A DNA stretch of 64,000 nucleotides from Beggiatoa sp. (GTDB lineage: Bacteria > Pseudomonadota > Gammaproteobacteria > Beggiatoales > Beggiatoaceae). Of this stretch, positions 17,817 to 28,204 are shown one piece after another. The notes under the pieces are model-generated. The model saw nothing but the letters and a program-made list of their open reading frames with translations, searched no databases and had not been told where the DNA came from. Position numbers and translations under genes: made by a program. Position 1 is the stretch's first letter; every line of letters starts with the position of its first letter. The DNA lies in assembly GCA_003245895.1 (NCBI GenBank), contig QKBZ01000362.1, forward strand, positions 1 through 64,000, given 5' to 3'.

Positions 17817-18781
17817 CAAGCGTTATCGATAGGAAAAGTTAAAACATCGTGAATATGATTTGCCCCTAACTGTAACATTAATAAGCGATCTAACCCCAAG
17901 GCCACGCCTGAACAAGCAGGCATACCGGCAGCTAAAGCGGCTAAAAAATGTTCATCCAGCGGATGTTGTGGCAAATCTAAGGTTGCGCGTTGCGCTAATT
18001 CCGCTTCAAAGCGTTGCCGCTGCTCTTGCGCATCAGTTAATTCTTCAAAGCCATTAGCCAATTCTATACCGTGATAATACACCTCAAAGCGTGCTGCAAG
18101 TTGTGGATTATCGGGTTTTTTACGAGCGAGTGCGGCTTGCGTGGCAGGAAAATCGGTTAAAAATACGGGGGCTTGTATACCTAAATGTGGCTCGACTAGA
18201 TAAGAGACTAACAATTGCAAACAGGCATCGCGCTCCAAACTTGCCGCCGCATCATAGCCCAAGGCTTTCACCTTCTCTTGTAACTGCGTCAGTGGTGCAC
18301 TCAATGGGCAACAGCCGACATGGATTTCAAAAGCTTCACAATAACTAATGCTACTGGCAGGCGGGCACATCAAAACCAATTGTAATAAATCGCTGATTTC
18401 TTGCAGTAAATCGTCTTGATTAAACTCAGGCCGATACCACTCTAACATGCTGAATTCAGGATTATGCAAGCGTCCGGCTTCACCATCGCGGAACACCTTC
18501 GCAATTTGGAAAATCGCGCCACTGCCTGCGGCTAATAGCCGTTTCATTGGCAGTTCAGGTGAAGTTTGCAAAAACAGAGGTAGAGTTTTCGCTGCGTGAT
18601 AGCGTGTATGCAGTGGCGCAATGGCAGGTTCAGGAACTGCCGCTGCGGACAAAATAGGGGTTTCCACTTCTAACACTTGGCGAGCAGCAAAAAATTGGCG
18701 AATTTGTTGATATAACTGCGCACGCGCTTGTATCGCAGCGAGCGAGGCAGTAGGTTGCCAAGCCTGTGTCACGTTTAACAT
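17816..18781 (-). CDS. epmA: Elongation factor P--(R)-beta-lysine ligase EpmA
   Basis: 321 residues. The ATG at 18781 gives the usual GenX/PoxA length. It is a class II lysyl-tRNA-synthetase paralogue lacking the anticodon-binding domain. Visible are motif 1 (VLEVETPILSAAAVPEPAI), motif 2 (FRDGEAGRLHNPEFSMLEWYRP) and motif 3 (GVALGLDRLLMLQLG). The enzyme attaches (R)-beta-lysine to a lysine of EF-P, which relieves ribosome stalling at polyproline. EpmB and EF-P genes are not in this window. It is the first gene of the epmA-tsaB-rloA-rloB run. Confidence 0.93.
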   Translation of the reverse strand: MLNVTQAWQPTASLAAIQARAQLYQQIRQFFAARQVLEVETPILSAAAVPEPAIAPLHTRYHAAKTLPLFLQTSPELPMKRLLAAGSGAIFQIAKVFRDGEAGRLHNPEFSMLEWYRPEFNQDDLLQEISDLLQLVLMCPPASSISYCEAFEIHVGCCPLSAPLTQLQEKVKALGYDAAASLERDACLQLLVSYLVEPHLGIQAPVFLTDFPATQAALARKKPDNPQLAARFEVYYHGIELANGFEELTDAQEQRQRFEAELAQRATLDLPQHPLDEHFLAALAAGMPACSGVALGLDRLLMLQLGANHIHDVLTFPIDNA

Positions 18782-18940
18782 TCTTTTTATTGCGTTAAAA
18801 AAATGCTTAAGGATAGCAGCTTATCTCCGCATCGTTAAGCCATTCGCGCCTGCTATAAAAATACCGACAATCCTCTTAGAATGGGCACTTTTATTCACCT
18901 ATCAGAGCACACTTCTCCCTCTGCCTTTGAGGTTTACACC

Positions 18941-20035
18941 ATGTTCAGACCGACTTTTGCCCGCATTGATCTGGCTGCGATTCGCCATAACTACCGCCTA
19001 GCACGGCAATTAGCCCCTGCGCGTAAGGCCGTCGCCGTGATCAAAGCCAATGGTTATGGACATGGCGCGGTGAAGTTAGCGCAAGCCCTGAGCAGTGAAG
19101 CTGATGCCTTTGCGGTTGCTTGTTTAGAAGAAGCTTTAGAATTGCGCACGGCAGGCATTCAAAATCCTATCATTTTAATTGAAGGTTTTTTTAGTGCCAG
19201 CGAGTTGCCAGTGTTAGTTGAACAGCAGTTTATGCCGGTGTTACATAACATTGAACAAGTGCGCGTGTTAGAGCAGGCGACCTTAACACAGCCGTTAACT
19301 GTTTGGTTAAAAATGGACTCTGGCATGCACCGTTTAGGCTTTGCGCCAGAGGAGTACGCGACAATTCATGCGCGTTTGCAGAATTGCCCACAGGTTGAAG
19401 CGGTTAATATGATGACACATCTGGCCTGTGCTGATGAGTTGGACAACGCCTATACTGAACAACAGTTAGCCACTTTTCAGCAAGCCAGCGCAGGTTTAAA
19501 TGGTGCGCGTAGTATTGCCAACTCTGCGGGCATTTTGGCGTGGCCTGCTTCACATGGGGATTGGGTACGTGCAGGCATTATGCTGTATGGCTGTTCACCT
19601 TTAGATCGAGATACGCCAGAGAGTTTGCAGTTAATTCCCGCTATGCAGTTGCAAGCACAGATTATCGCAGTGCGAGAGGTGCAAACAGGCGAGTTAATTG
19701 GCTATGGCGGCACGTTTAAATGTCCGCGTCCGACACGGGTTGGCGTAGTGTCTATTGGCTATGCTGACGGTTATCCGCGTCATGCGCCCAGTGGCACACC
19801 GGTCGCGGTTGATGGTCAGCGCACCTGTTTAATTGGTCGGGTGTCTATGGACATGATCACGGTGGATTTAACGGATTTACCACAAACGGGTATCGGTTCT
19901 CATGTTGAATTGTGGGGGCGGCAAGTATTGGCAAAAGAAGTGGCGGATGCTTGCGGCACGATTGCCTATGAGTTGTTCTCTCATATTGCTCGCCGAGTGC
20001 CGTTGCAATACGTTGGTAGTGAGGTCAACGGCTAA
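18941..20035 (+). CDS. alr: Alanine racemase
   Basis: 364 residues from the ATG at 18941, with GAGG 9 nt upstream; the frame extends back to 18881 but those residues are not part of the family. The PLP lysine is in AVIKANGYGHG (near residue 34). The second catalytic tyrosine lies in the IGYGGTFKC/SIGYADGYPR region. HLACADE and VSMDMITVDLTDLP are also conserved. It interconverts L- and D-alanine for peptidoglycan, in the cytoplasm. It diverges from epmA and converges with the lipoprotein gene, overlapping that gene's end by 11 nt. Confidence 0.94.
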   Translation: MFRPTFARIDLAAIRHNYRLARQLAPARKAVAVIKANGYGHGAVKLAQALSSEADAFAVACLEEALELRTAGIQNPIILIEGFFSASELPVLVEQQFMPVLHNIEQVRVLEQATLTQPLTVWLKMDSGMHRLGFAPEEYATIHARLQNCPQVEAVNMMTHLACADELDNAYTEQQLATFQQASAGLNGARSIANSAGILAWPASHGDWVRAGIMLYGCSPLDRDTPESLQLIPAMQLQAQIIAVREVQTGELIGYGGTFKCPRPTRVGVVSIGYADGYPRHAPSGTPVAVDGQRTCLIGRVSMDMITVDLTDLPQTGIGSHVELWGRQVLAKEVADACGTIAYELFSHIARRVPLQYVGSEVNG

Positions 20036-20426
20036 TCGCAATCCCCCGTTTTAATCCCTGTTCGGTGATGATGTAACCGTTTGGCGTGGTGCGATATAAA
20101 CGGCCTGAGTTTGGGTCAATTAAACGCTTATTGTCAAAAGCTCGATAACGTCCGCCTGTGTTGGGATCAATTTGGTCTGCGGCTTTATAGCTGCTCAGTT
20201 CTGGCGCGGGGATAATCGGCAATCGTTGGCTGCCTGATGACCATGGCTCAGGTTGATAGCCTTCTGGTTTAGTGAAATCACCGACTACGTTTTGTGCGGT
20301 ATGGGGCAAGGTGACAGTTGCGGTGTGGTTTGGGTAACGCTCGGTGAGTGTTGGTAAGGGCTGGATCGCTGTGCGTTGGCAGGCGGTGAAAGTAAAGCAA
20401 AGTATTAAAAGTGATAAACGCCACAT
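20025..20426 (-). CDS. Small putative lipoprotein
   Basis: 133 residues from the ATG at 20426, chosen because it begins a lipoprotein signal (MWRLSLLILCFTFTAC, lipobox FTAC with Cys near residue 16). The frame is open further upstream but only through a repeat. The mature part is short and polar, with two related segments, YKAADQIDPNTGGRYRAFDN and KRLIDPNSGRLYRTT, suggesting an internal duplication of about 25 residues (DPN[ST]G-R-YR). Function is unknown. The 3' end overlaps alr by 11 nt on the opposite strand. Confidence 0.65.
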   Translation of the reverse strand: MWRLSLLILCFTFTACQRTAIQPLPTLTERYPNHTATVTLPHTAQNVVGDFTKPEGYQPEPWSSGSQRLPIIPAPELSSYKAADQIDPNTGGRYRAFDNKRLIDPNSGRLYRTTPNGYIITEQGLKRGIAISR

Positions 20427-20514
20427 GAGGTTTATTCTCTGGTTTTGGATGTTTATCAGTATAGTTGGGTGAGTGAAATCCCACTGCGTTACAGCCATTA
20501 AATTAAGCACATTT

Positions 20515-20623
20515 GTAGGGTGGAATAGGCGTAAGCCGTATTCCACCATGCGGTTTATACGCTGTTTTTGTTTAGCTTTTTGCAGAATTTCATGGTGGAA
20601 TACGCTGCGCTATTCCACCCTAC
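20515..20623. repeat. Family-B REP pair (GTGGAATA palindrome), overlaps slt stop
   Basis: A GTAG head, GGTGGAATAGG...CCGTATTCCACC, about 45 nt of spacer, then the mirrored unit ending in CTATTCCACCCTAC. On the left, CCATTAAATTAAGC (20497-20510) matches the inner arm of the composite elements. The right-hand CTAC, read on the minus strand, contributes the TAG stop of slt (20620-20622). Confidence 0.8.
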
Positions 20624-22578
20624 AATGCCACATTCGCCACAGGGCAATCCGTATTCATCACAATTCCATCTAAATTCAAGCGTTGCACTTCCGGCGAACC
20701 CAGCAAGCGATATTCAAAAATTGGCATATAAGCCAAGATATTTTGCACATAATCGCGAGTTTGTTGGAACGGAATTAACTCGACAAACACATCTGTCGGC
20801 AAACAGCCAAATTCTTTACGCCAGCGAATAGAACGCGAAGGCCCAGCGTTATAAGCTGCTGTTGATAAAATAATATTATTGTCAAAGCGTTCCATTAAGT
20901 GATGTAAATAGCCAGTGCCTAACTGAATATTAATATCCGGCGTTAAAATGCTACTTTCACCATTTAAGGCGATGTCATAACGCCCCGCCACTTCTTTCGC
21001 CGTTGCAGGCAATAATTGCATTAACCCCAAGGCATTAGACACCGAACGCGCATCGGCTTGAAACGCGCTTTCTTGGCGAATGATCGCATACACCCACGGA
21101 TAAGGCAGTTCATGCTGTGTGGCATAGGTTAACACTGCATCATAGTGTGGAGTCGGAAAGCGAATGCTTAAGTTATTGTAATCACCAGATTTAGCCGCAG
21201 TGACAATTGCGCGATCATGCCAACCCCATTGGCTGGCAAGTGCTGCCGCCGCCTTTTTTTGCTGAACATTGCTTAACTGTTCTAAAGCGTCATTCCACTC
21301 TCGACGCGCTTCCGTAATAAAGTTAGTGAAAAATAACTCGCGGGCGCGAATCACCGCCGCGCTTTTTAGCACTGCTGATTGATCCGCGTCAGCAATTACG
21401 GTGGTTTCTTCATTGAATTTATAGGATTGCTTTAAGTGATCTGCCGCTAAAAATCCGTAATAACTGCGTTGTTTAGCCAGTTCTAAATAAATCGCACGCG
21501 CTACCGTTGCCTGTTGCTGCTGTCCTGCGGCTCGCGCTTGCCAATACCGCCAAACCTCTAATTCCTGTACTTCTTTAGGCAATAATGCCATTACTTTTAA
21601 CACACTTGCCCAATCTTGTTGCCGTAATAACAACTGCAAATGTGTGCGCCACACTCGTTCGCTACGAGCAGCGGGTTTTAATGCCATCAGCCAGCTTGCT
21701 GCCTCTGGTAACTCCTGCCATTCCGCACGTACTGCAATTTCTGCACTGATGTCATTTTGCTGTTCAGTGCTGAAGGCATAACGCTTTTGCAAACTTTGCC
21801 ACGCACCATACGCGGCAGCGGCGTTAGTACGCGCCAAGCGCATTAAGCCATATTGCAACATCTCACGATATAAGGTGCTGTCTGCACCTTGCGCACTGTT
21901 TAAACTGTTTTCAGGCGCTTCGTGCATTTGCTGCCATTGGGTGACGATGGCACGTTGCTCAGTGGATAAAGGTTTGGCTAACCATGCCGCTAAGCGCAAT
22001 TCGCCCGCTTGCAACATTAAGCGCACACGCTCAAAACGGCGTTCTGAGGTAATCAGATTTTCTTGATATAAATAATCAAAGATGGGATCGCAGACATTGG
22101 GCTGAGATTTGCCCACTGTCCATAAAGCCAGTGCAGGTTCGGCGATGCTTTGCACGTCGGTTTGCGTGCTTAACTTGGCCTGTAAATAAAGACATTGCAA
22201 ACTCACGCTGTTTTGTGGCGTATAAGTGCTTAAATAAAGCGGCCAGTTATTTTGTTTTGCTAAAGTATTCAACCAACTGCGGCGCAGTAAAGCACTGACA
22301 GGGCTGTCAGGATGTTGTGTTAAAAAAGTTTGTATCTGTGCTGGATCAACAGTGTCTAAATGGTCACGTAAATAAAAATACTGCAAATAATGCGCAATCG
22401 GATAATCGCCTAAACCTTGCTGTAAAGTAGTAAAACGCTCGATGTCCTCAGCTTGCAACGCACTAACGGCTTCTTGAAACTGCCAGCGCTGTTGCAACCA
22501 TTCATCCTCTGCTGCACTGACTAACCCACACCAACTGAATAATAGCCACGTTAACCAGCCGTAATAGTGTTGCTTCAT
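20620..22578 (-). CDS. slt: Soluble lytic murein transglycosylase
   Basis: 652 residues from the ATG at 22578 (AGGAG 9 nt upstream). The signal peptide is MKQHYYGWLTWLLFSWCGL with cleavage expected after VSA. A long helical superhelix (about 30-480) is the U-shaped domain of Slt70. The C-terminal catalytic domain carries IIRQESAFQADARS (catalytic Glu), the GLMQLLPATAKEVA block and STAAYNAGPSRS, as in family 1 transglycosylases. It cleaves the MurNAc-GlcNAc bond with formation of 1,6-anhydro-MurNAc in the periplasm. The stop codon is part of a REP element, so the last residues may have been reshaped by that repeat. Confidence 0.92.
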   Translation of the reverse strand: MKQHYYGWLTWLLFSWCGLVSAAEDEWLQQRWQFQEAVSALQAEDIERFTTLQQGLGDYPIAHYLQYFYLRDHLDTVDPAQIQTFLTQHPDSPVSALLRRSWLNTLAKQNNWPLYLSTYTPQNSVSLQCLYLQAKLSTQTDVQSIAEPALALWTVGKSQPNVCDPIFDYLYQENLITSERRFERVRLMLQAGELRLAAWLAKPLSTEQRAIVTQWQQMHEAPENSLNSAQGADSTLYREMLQYGLMRLARTNAAAAYGAWQSLQKRYAFSTEQQNDISAEIAVRAEWQELPEAASWLMALKPAARSERVWRTHLQLLLRQQDWASVLKVMALLPKEVQELEVWRYWQARAAGQQQQATVARAIYLELAKQRSYYGFLAADHLKQSYKFNEETTVIADADQSAVLKSAAVIRARELFFTNFITEARREWNDALEQLSNVQQKKAAAALASQWGWHDRAIVTAAKSGDYNNLSIRFPTPHYDAVLTYATQHELPYPWVYAIIRQESAFQADARSVSNALGLMQLLPATAKEVAGRYDIALNGESSILTPDINIQLGTGYLHHLMERFDNNIILSTAAYNAGPSRSIRWRKEFGCLPTDVFVELIPFQQTRDYVQNILAYMPIFEYRLLGSPEVQRLNLDGIVMNTDCPVANVAL

Positions 22579-22636
22579 GATTTCACTCCTCGTCGCCTGA
22601 TTGAACACTGAGTTTTTGAGTTTCTGCCACAACATT

Positions 22637-22794
22637 GTAGGATTTGCACCGTGTCTGTTTACGGAGCGAACGCGGAAAATGTGTAGGATGGGTAGAGGCG
22701 CGCCCGTGATTCTGTTTTAGCCACAACATTATCTCGCGCCGAAACCCATCATGTTTCCAAAATGATGGGTTTCGCTTTGCTCTACCCATCCTAC
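22637..22794. repeat. Family-C REP block, copy 2
   Basis: About 158 nt matching the block at 12036-12199, with the same lead, the hairpin arms GATGGGT/ACCCATC and the terminal CCATCCTAC. Here it stands alone, without the outer inverted arms. It lies upstream of slt and downstream of gatB. Confidence 0.8.
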
Positions 22795-22828
22795 ATGAAC
22801 GTCCTACAATGATGACACCATACCTACC

Positions 22829-22870
22829 AAAAAAAACCTGACCCGATGGGCAATCGGTCAGGTTTTAAAA
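22829..22870 (-). terminator. Rho-independent terminator of gatCAB
   Basis: Read on the minus strand, the stem AACCTGACCGAT...ATCGGGTCAGGTT is followed by a run of eight T. It lies about 40 nt after the gatB stop. Confidence 0.88.
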
Positions 22871-22909
22871 ACGCGCTCACTGCGTAGTCATTAGGCTACG
22901 CAATTTACA

Positions 22910-24352
22910 TTAAGCGTCTAATTTTTTCTTCAATAAGTCATTCACTTGAGCAGGGTTTGCCTTGCCTTTAGAGACTTTCATCACCTGACCGACAAAGAAA
23001 CCAAACAGTTTATCTTTACCGCCGCGATAAGCTTCCACTTGCCCCGGATTTGCTGCGATCACTTCATCGACTAATTTCTCAATCGCGCCAGTGTCGGTCA
23101 CTTGTTTTAAGCCTTTAGCTTCGATGATGCCATCAGCATCACCATCATGCTCACCTGCCCACATTGCTTCAAACACATCTTTAGCAATTTTGCCAGAAAT
23201 AGTGTTATCGGCAATACGGCGAATCATTTTCGCTAAATGTGCAGCCGTTACCGGAGATTCGGTGATTTCTAAGTCATTTTTGTTTAACAAGGCAGCTAAA
23301 TCACCCATGACCCAGTTTGCACATAATTTCGCTTCACATTCAGAGGATTGTACAACTTCCTCAAAATAATCGGCTAATTCACGGCTGGCAGTTAACACCG
23401 ACGCATCGTATTTAGACAAACCATATTGGGTCATAAAGCGTTGACGTTTGTCGTCTGGTAACTCTGGCAACTCCGCTTTCACTTGTTGCAAGAAGTCTGC
23501 TTCAACCACCAATGGCAATAAGTCTGGATCAGGGAAGTAACGGTAGTCGTTAGCTTCCTCTTTCGTCCGCATAGAGCGTGTTTCGTTTTTCTCTGCGTCG
23601 TATAAGCGGGTTTCTTGCACCACTTTGCCGCCGCTTTCGATTAACTCGATTTGACGCTCAACTTCAAAATTGATCGCCCGTTCCACAAAGCGGAAAGAGT
23701 TTAAGTTTTTGATTTCCGCCCGTGTACCGTACTCAGCAGCACCGACACGACGCACTGATACGTTAGCATCACAACGGAAAGAACCTTCTTGCATGTTGCC
23801 GTCGCAAATTTCTAAATATTGCACTAAAGAATGCAATTTTTTCATGTAAGCAATGGCTTCTTTCGCTGAGCGCATATCCGGTTCAGACACGATTTCCAAT
23901 AACGGCGTACCAGCGCGGTTTAAATCGATACCGGTATAACCTTGGAAATCTTCGTGTAAAGATTTACCAGCGTCTTCTTCTAAATGGGCGCGGGTTACGC
24001 CGATGACTTTTTCTGTGCCATCTTCTAACTCAATCAATAAAGTGCCTTCGCTAACCACTGGCAATTCATATTGACTGATTTGATAACCCTTTGGTAAATC
24101 AGGGTAAAAATAGTTTTTACGCGCAAACACGGAGCGCGGCGAAACGCTAGCACCGATGGCTAAGCCAAATTTAGCCGCCATGCGTACCGCTTCTTGGTTT
24201 AAAACCGGCAACACCCCAGGTAAGCCTAAATCCACAGAGCAGGCTTGAGTATTCGGTGCCGCGCCATAGGCAGTGGCAGCACCAGAAAAGATTTTACTGC
24301 GGGTGGCTAATTGGGCGTGTACTTCCAGACCAATCACAACTTCCCATGACAT
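22910..24352 (-). CDS. gatB: Aspartyl/glutamyl-tRNA(Asn/Gln) amidotransferase subunit B
   Basis: 480 residues. The start [15 protein letters not shown] and the block [17 protein letters not shown] are typical of the GatB cradle domain, which binds mischarged tRNA and holds the zinc site. [12 protein letters not shown] and the C-terminal YqeY-like tail ([24 protein letters not shown]) complete the family pattern at normal length. Together with GatA and GatC it turns Glu-tRNA(Gln) and/or Asp-tRNA(Asn) into the amidated forms. It is the last gene of gatC-gatA-gatB, separated from gatA by 255 nt containing an inverted repeat, and ends in a strong terminator. Confidence 0.95.
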   Translation of the reverse strand: MSWEVVIGLEVHAQLATRSKIFSGAATAYGAAPNTQACSVDLGLPGVLPVLNQEAVRMAAKFGLAIGASVSPRSVFARKNYFYPDLPKGYQISQYELPVVSEGTLLIELEDGTEKVIGVTRAHLEEDAGKSLHEDFQGYTGIDLNRAGTPLLEIVSEPDMRSAKEAIAYMKKLHSLVQYLEICDGNMQEGSFRCDANVSVRRVGAAEYGTRAEIKNLNSFRFVERAINFEVERQIELIESGGKVVQETRLYDAEKNETRSMRTKEEANDYRYFPDPDLLPLVVEADFLQQVKAELPELPDDKRQRFMTQYGLSKYDASVLTASRELADYFEEVVQSSECEAKLCANWVMGDLAALLNKNDLEITESPVTAAHLAKMIRRIADNTISGKIAKDVFEAMWAGEHDGDADGIIEAKGLKQVTDTGAIEKLVDEVIAANPGQVEAYRGGKDKLFGFFVGQVMKVSKGKANPAQVNDLLKKKLDA

Positions 24353-24450
24353 GTGGTGAATCCTCTGTGTTAAAAAGATAACCGCCTGCTAAGGCGGCTA
24401 TCGCTACAATCTGCGTTAGTTCGACGAAATTTTTTGTAAAAACAAGTAGT

Positions 24451-24592
24451 TTCTCGTTCCCACACGCTGTGTGGGAATGCAGTCACGACGCGCTGCGTCG
24501 CGGGTTCCAAGATCGAGCTAAATTCATCGTTTAGTTCACTCGTGACGTAGCACGTCATGACTGCATTCCCAAATGGCATTTGGGAACGAGAA
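24451..24592. repeat. CTCGTTCCCA/TGGGAACGAG inverted-repeat element inside the gat operon
   Basis: TTCTCGTTCCCA at the left and TGGGAACGAGAA at the right form the outer arms. Each arm carries its own small hairpin (CCCACACGCTGTGTGGG on the left, CCCAAATGGCATTTGGG on the right), and inner GTCACGACG.../...CGTGAC segments pair as well. A related element is at 62401-62537. It lies between gatA and gatB, so it is transcribed within the operon. The lead-in TTCGACGAAATTTTTTGTAA resembles sequence left of the element at 4869. Confidence 0.72.
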
Positions 24593-24607
24593 GCACATTC
24601 TTGTTTC

Positions 24608-26065
24608 TTAAGCAAACGCCGCTGGCACTTTTGCATGCCAATCAGTGCGCTGTTGGTATTGGTGCGCAATATTGAGCAATTTCGCTTCGCTGAAGTAATT
24701 ACCAATTAACTGCAAGCCAACCGGACGGTTATCAACAAAACCCGCTGGAATCGACATCGCAGGTACACCCGCTAAGTTAATCGAGATGGTGTAAATATCG
24801 GATAAATACATAGTCACTGGATCGTCAGTTTTTTCGCCTAAGTTAAAGGCAGGCGTTGGCGATACAGGCCCCATGATCACATCAACTTCGCTAAAGGCTT
24901 GTTTAAAATCTTCGCTGATTAAGCGGCGAATTTGTTGCGCTTTTAAGTAATAAGCGTCGTAGTAACCGGCTGATAAGGCGTAAGTGCCAACCATAATCCG
25001 GCGTTTTACTTCAGAGCCAAAACCTTCCGCACGACTGCGTTTGTATAAGTCGATTAAATCTTTTGGTTTGTCACAGCGATAACCAAAACGCACACCGTCG
25101 TAACGCGCTAAGTTAGAAGAACATTCTGCTGGCGCGATGATGTAATAAGCTGGTACTGACAAATGGTTATTCGGCAAAGTCACGTCTTGTACCGTAGCGC
25201 CTGCTGCTTCATATTCTTTGATCGCTGCTTCGACAACTGCCGCCACACGCGGGTCTAAACCTTCGCTGAAAAACGCGCTAGGCACACCGATTTTTAAACC
25301 TTCAATCGAATTGTTTAATTGTGCGGTGTAGTCTTCAGCTTCGCGTTCTAATGAAGTTGAGTCACGCGGATCAAAGCCCACCATTGCATTTAACATCAAG
25401 GCCGCATCTTCTGCGCTGGCAGCCATAGGGCCACCTTGATCTAAACTGCTGGCAAAGGCGATCATGCCAAAGCGAGACACTAAGCCGTAAGTCGGTTTTA
25501 AACCGGTAATGCCACATAAGGCTGCTGGTTGGCGGATAGAACCACCGGTATCAGTGCCGGTTGCCATTGGTGCTAAACGCGCTGCGACTGCTGCCGCAGA
25601 ACCACCAGAAGAACCGCCGGGGACGGCTTGCACATCCCACGGATTTTTTACCGCGCCGAAATAACTGGTTTCGTTAGAAGACCCCATCGCGAACTCATCC
25701 ATATTGGTTTTACCCAACATGACCAGCCCTGCCGCTTGGCCTTTGCTGACAACGTGCGCATCATAAGGCGCTACGAAGTTGTCTAACATTTTGGAACCGC
25801 ACGAGGTTTTAATGCCGTTAGTGCAGAAAATATCTTTATGTGCCAACGGAATGCCGGTTAATGGGCTGCTAGGATTGCCCGCTTGTAACAATTCGTCTGC
25901 CGCTTTGGCTTGTGCTAAGGCGACTTCTTCCGTGACAGTGATGAAACTGTTTAATTGACCGTCATAACGCTTAATACGGTCTAAAAAGTGTTGCGTTAAT
26001 TCAACGCTAGAGAATTCACGGTTACGCAACCCTTGAGAGAGTTCAGTCAGTGATTTTGTGTGCAT
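24608..26065 (-). CDS. gatA: Aspartyl/glutamyl-tRNA(Asn/Gln) amidotransferase subunit A
   Basis: 485 residues. It is an amidase-signature enzyme that releases ammonia from glutamine. The catalytic Lys is in [12 protein letters not shown], and the Ser-cisSer pair is in the glycine-serine loop [15 protein letters not shown] with [14 protein letters not shown]. The C-terminal [13 protein letters not shown] and [11 protein letters not shown] blocks are also typical. It follows gatC after 29 nt. Ammonia would be channelled to GatB in the GatCAB complex. Confidence 0.95.
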   Translation of the reverse strand: MHTKSLTELSQGLRNREFSSVELTQHFLDRIKRYDGQLNSFITVTEEVALAQAKAADELLQAGNPSSPLTGIPLAHKDIFCTNGIKTSCGSKMLDNFVAPYDAHVVSKGQAAGLVMLGKTNMDEFAMGSSNETSYFGAVKNPWDVQAVPGGSSGGSAAAVAARLAPMATGTDTGGSIRQPAALCGITGLKPTYGLVSRFGMIAFASSLDQGGPMAASAEDAALMLNAMVGFDPRDSTSLEREAEDYTAQLNNSIEGLKIGVPSAFFSEGLDPRVAAVVEAAIKEYEAAGATVQDVTLPNNHLSVPAYYIIAPAECSSNLARYDGVRFGYRCDKPKDLIDLYKRSRAEGFGSEVKRRIMVGTYALSAGYYDAYYLKAQQIRRLISEDFKQAFSEVDVIMGPVSPTPAFNLGEKTDDPVTMYLSDIYTISINLAGVPAMSIPAGFVDNRPVGLQLIGNYFSEAKLLNIAHQYQQRTDWHAKVPAAFA

Positions 26066-26094
26066 GAGTCTTTATGTCTTATTCGTCGTTGATC

Positions 26095-26382
26095 TTATTC
26101 AATAACTTTAGGTACGAGGTATAAACCGGCTTCCACTAACGGTGCATTTTGTTGGAAATGTACCCGCTGGTCAGTTTCAGACACCATATCAGGGCGTAAC
26201 CGCGCTACAGCATCTAAAGGATGCGCCATCGGCACAATGCCTTTTGTGTCAACACTATTGAGCTGCTCGATAAATTCAAAAATGCTGGACAGATTGTCCG
26301 TATAGCGCGGAATATCCGCTTCGCTTAATTCAATTCTTGCTAAATGCGCAATTTTCTCAACATCTTCTCGTTGCAAGGACAT
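26095..26382 (-). CDS. gatC: Aspartyl/glutamyl-tRNA(Asn/Gln) amidotransferase subunit C
   Basis: 95 residues, the normal size. MSLQREDVEKIAHLARIELSE is the diagnostic opening helix, and the central LNSVDTKGIVPMAHP belt wraps the GatA-GatB interface. It acts as a small scaffold for the amidotransferase. It is the first gene of the gatCAB operon and divergent from mreB, an arrangement common in gammaproteobacteria. Confidence 0.93.
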   Translation of the reverse strand: MSLQREDVEKIAHLARIELSEADIPRYTDNLSSIFEFIEQLNSVDTKGIVPMAHPLDAVARLRPDMVSETDQRVHFQQNAPLVEAGLYLVPKVIE

Positions 26383-26558
26383 GCGGTTACCAACTCCTAA
26401 TCTGTCTTGACCGAAGGGGGATCAGGGCACGGATAACGTGTGACCAACACAGGTTTAGACACAGCACAATGCCTGAATAAATGCAGGTTATTTGAGGTTA
26501 ACAATGAAATTAAATGATTTCAGTGGGCTACCTACTTATACAAACCTGCCGATTTCTT

Positions 26559-26564
26559 TATAAT
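26559..26564 (+). promoter_or_regulatory. Candidate -10 (TATAAT) for the mreB leader transcript
   Basis: A perfect TATAAT is followed about 10 nt later by the start of the first leader hairpin. The -35 region is poor (TTATAC-like at about 26536), so an activator or a different start is possible. A transcript from here would have a leader of about 500 nt before mreB. Confidence 0.45.
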
Positions 26565-26573
26565 GAGCCTGCT

Positions 26574-26643
26574 TTCAGAATGTAGGCGACTTTACCACCC
26601 AAGGCGGTTGCGTAAAAGCGGTAAAATCGTGTGATTTTCTGAA
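26574..26643 (+). ncRNA. Extended hairpin in the mreB leader (domain 1)
   Basis: TTCAGAA (26574-26580) pairs with TTCTGAA (26637-26643). Within it CGACTTTACC (26587-26596) pairs with GGTAAAATCG (26620-26629) with one mismatch. This gives a 70-nt bulged stem directly after the candidate promoter. A further GTGCC-GACA-GGCAC hairpin lies near 26720. I recognise no known RNA family. Confidence 0.45.
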
Positions 26644-26847
26644 TCAAGGGCAATGCTCTCGGGGCTTCTCGCCACCCGTTGCACTGCACAAGCAAATGGT
26701 GTTTGTGTGCCGACAGGCACTGCTAAGCGATTGAATCTATTGTAACACGATACACACATTTCGCTGCGCCTTTGCTTGTCCAGTCTCTACCAGCTTTGGT
26801 ACAGTATTGGGTTTGCTGCTATGGTAGCAAAAAAAGCACTTGCCCGT

Positions 26848-26992
26848 TAAGTCAAGGTCATTGACTTAAGGTATGTTTTATCGAGCACCTCGTCATCAGG
26901 TGTTCAACTATTGCCTATACACTATTAGGCATGACGGTTGCTGAGCTATCTTAAGTCAATGACCTGTTGCAGTGAAGTTTTGCACTGCAATA
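26848..26992 (+). ncRNA. Branched, switch-like structure upstream of mreB (domain 2)
   Basis: AGGTCATTGACTTAAG (26855-26870) and CTTAAGTCAATGACCT (26950-26965) form a perfect 16-bp stem. They enclose two hairpins, CACCT...AGGTG (about 26885-26903) and TGCCTA...TAGGCA (about 26912-26931). The left strand can instead fold on itself as TTAAGTCAA-GGTCA-TTGACTTAA (26848-26870), excluding the long stem. A further hairpin TTGCAGTG...CACTGCAA (26967-26990) follows. Two mutually exclusive folds plus a downstream hairpin resemble an attenuator or riboswitch expression platform. The whole region 26383-27071 has no credible gene. Confidence 0.5.
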
Positions 26993-27062
26993 GCGTGCCG
27001 TGTTGCTGATGTTTGCATCTGCTGCCCAAACTTTTTCCCTAATGTACTCAACTAAGGATTAA

Positions 27063-28121
<1,059 letters not shown>

Positions 28122-28204
28122 TTCTTAAGCCAAATATACATAGCAAGCACTTGAGTTTGCCTACGACTGTCTTGCCGACGGCGTGGGGTTAGGGAGATTT
28201 TGCG

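Noticed and set aside
26571-26760. 6S RNA, RNase P RNA or tmRNA in the mreB leader
   Set aside because: Length and conserved motifs do not fit (no RNase P GAGGAAAGTCC-type core, no tmRNA ends); kept only as an unknown structured leader.
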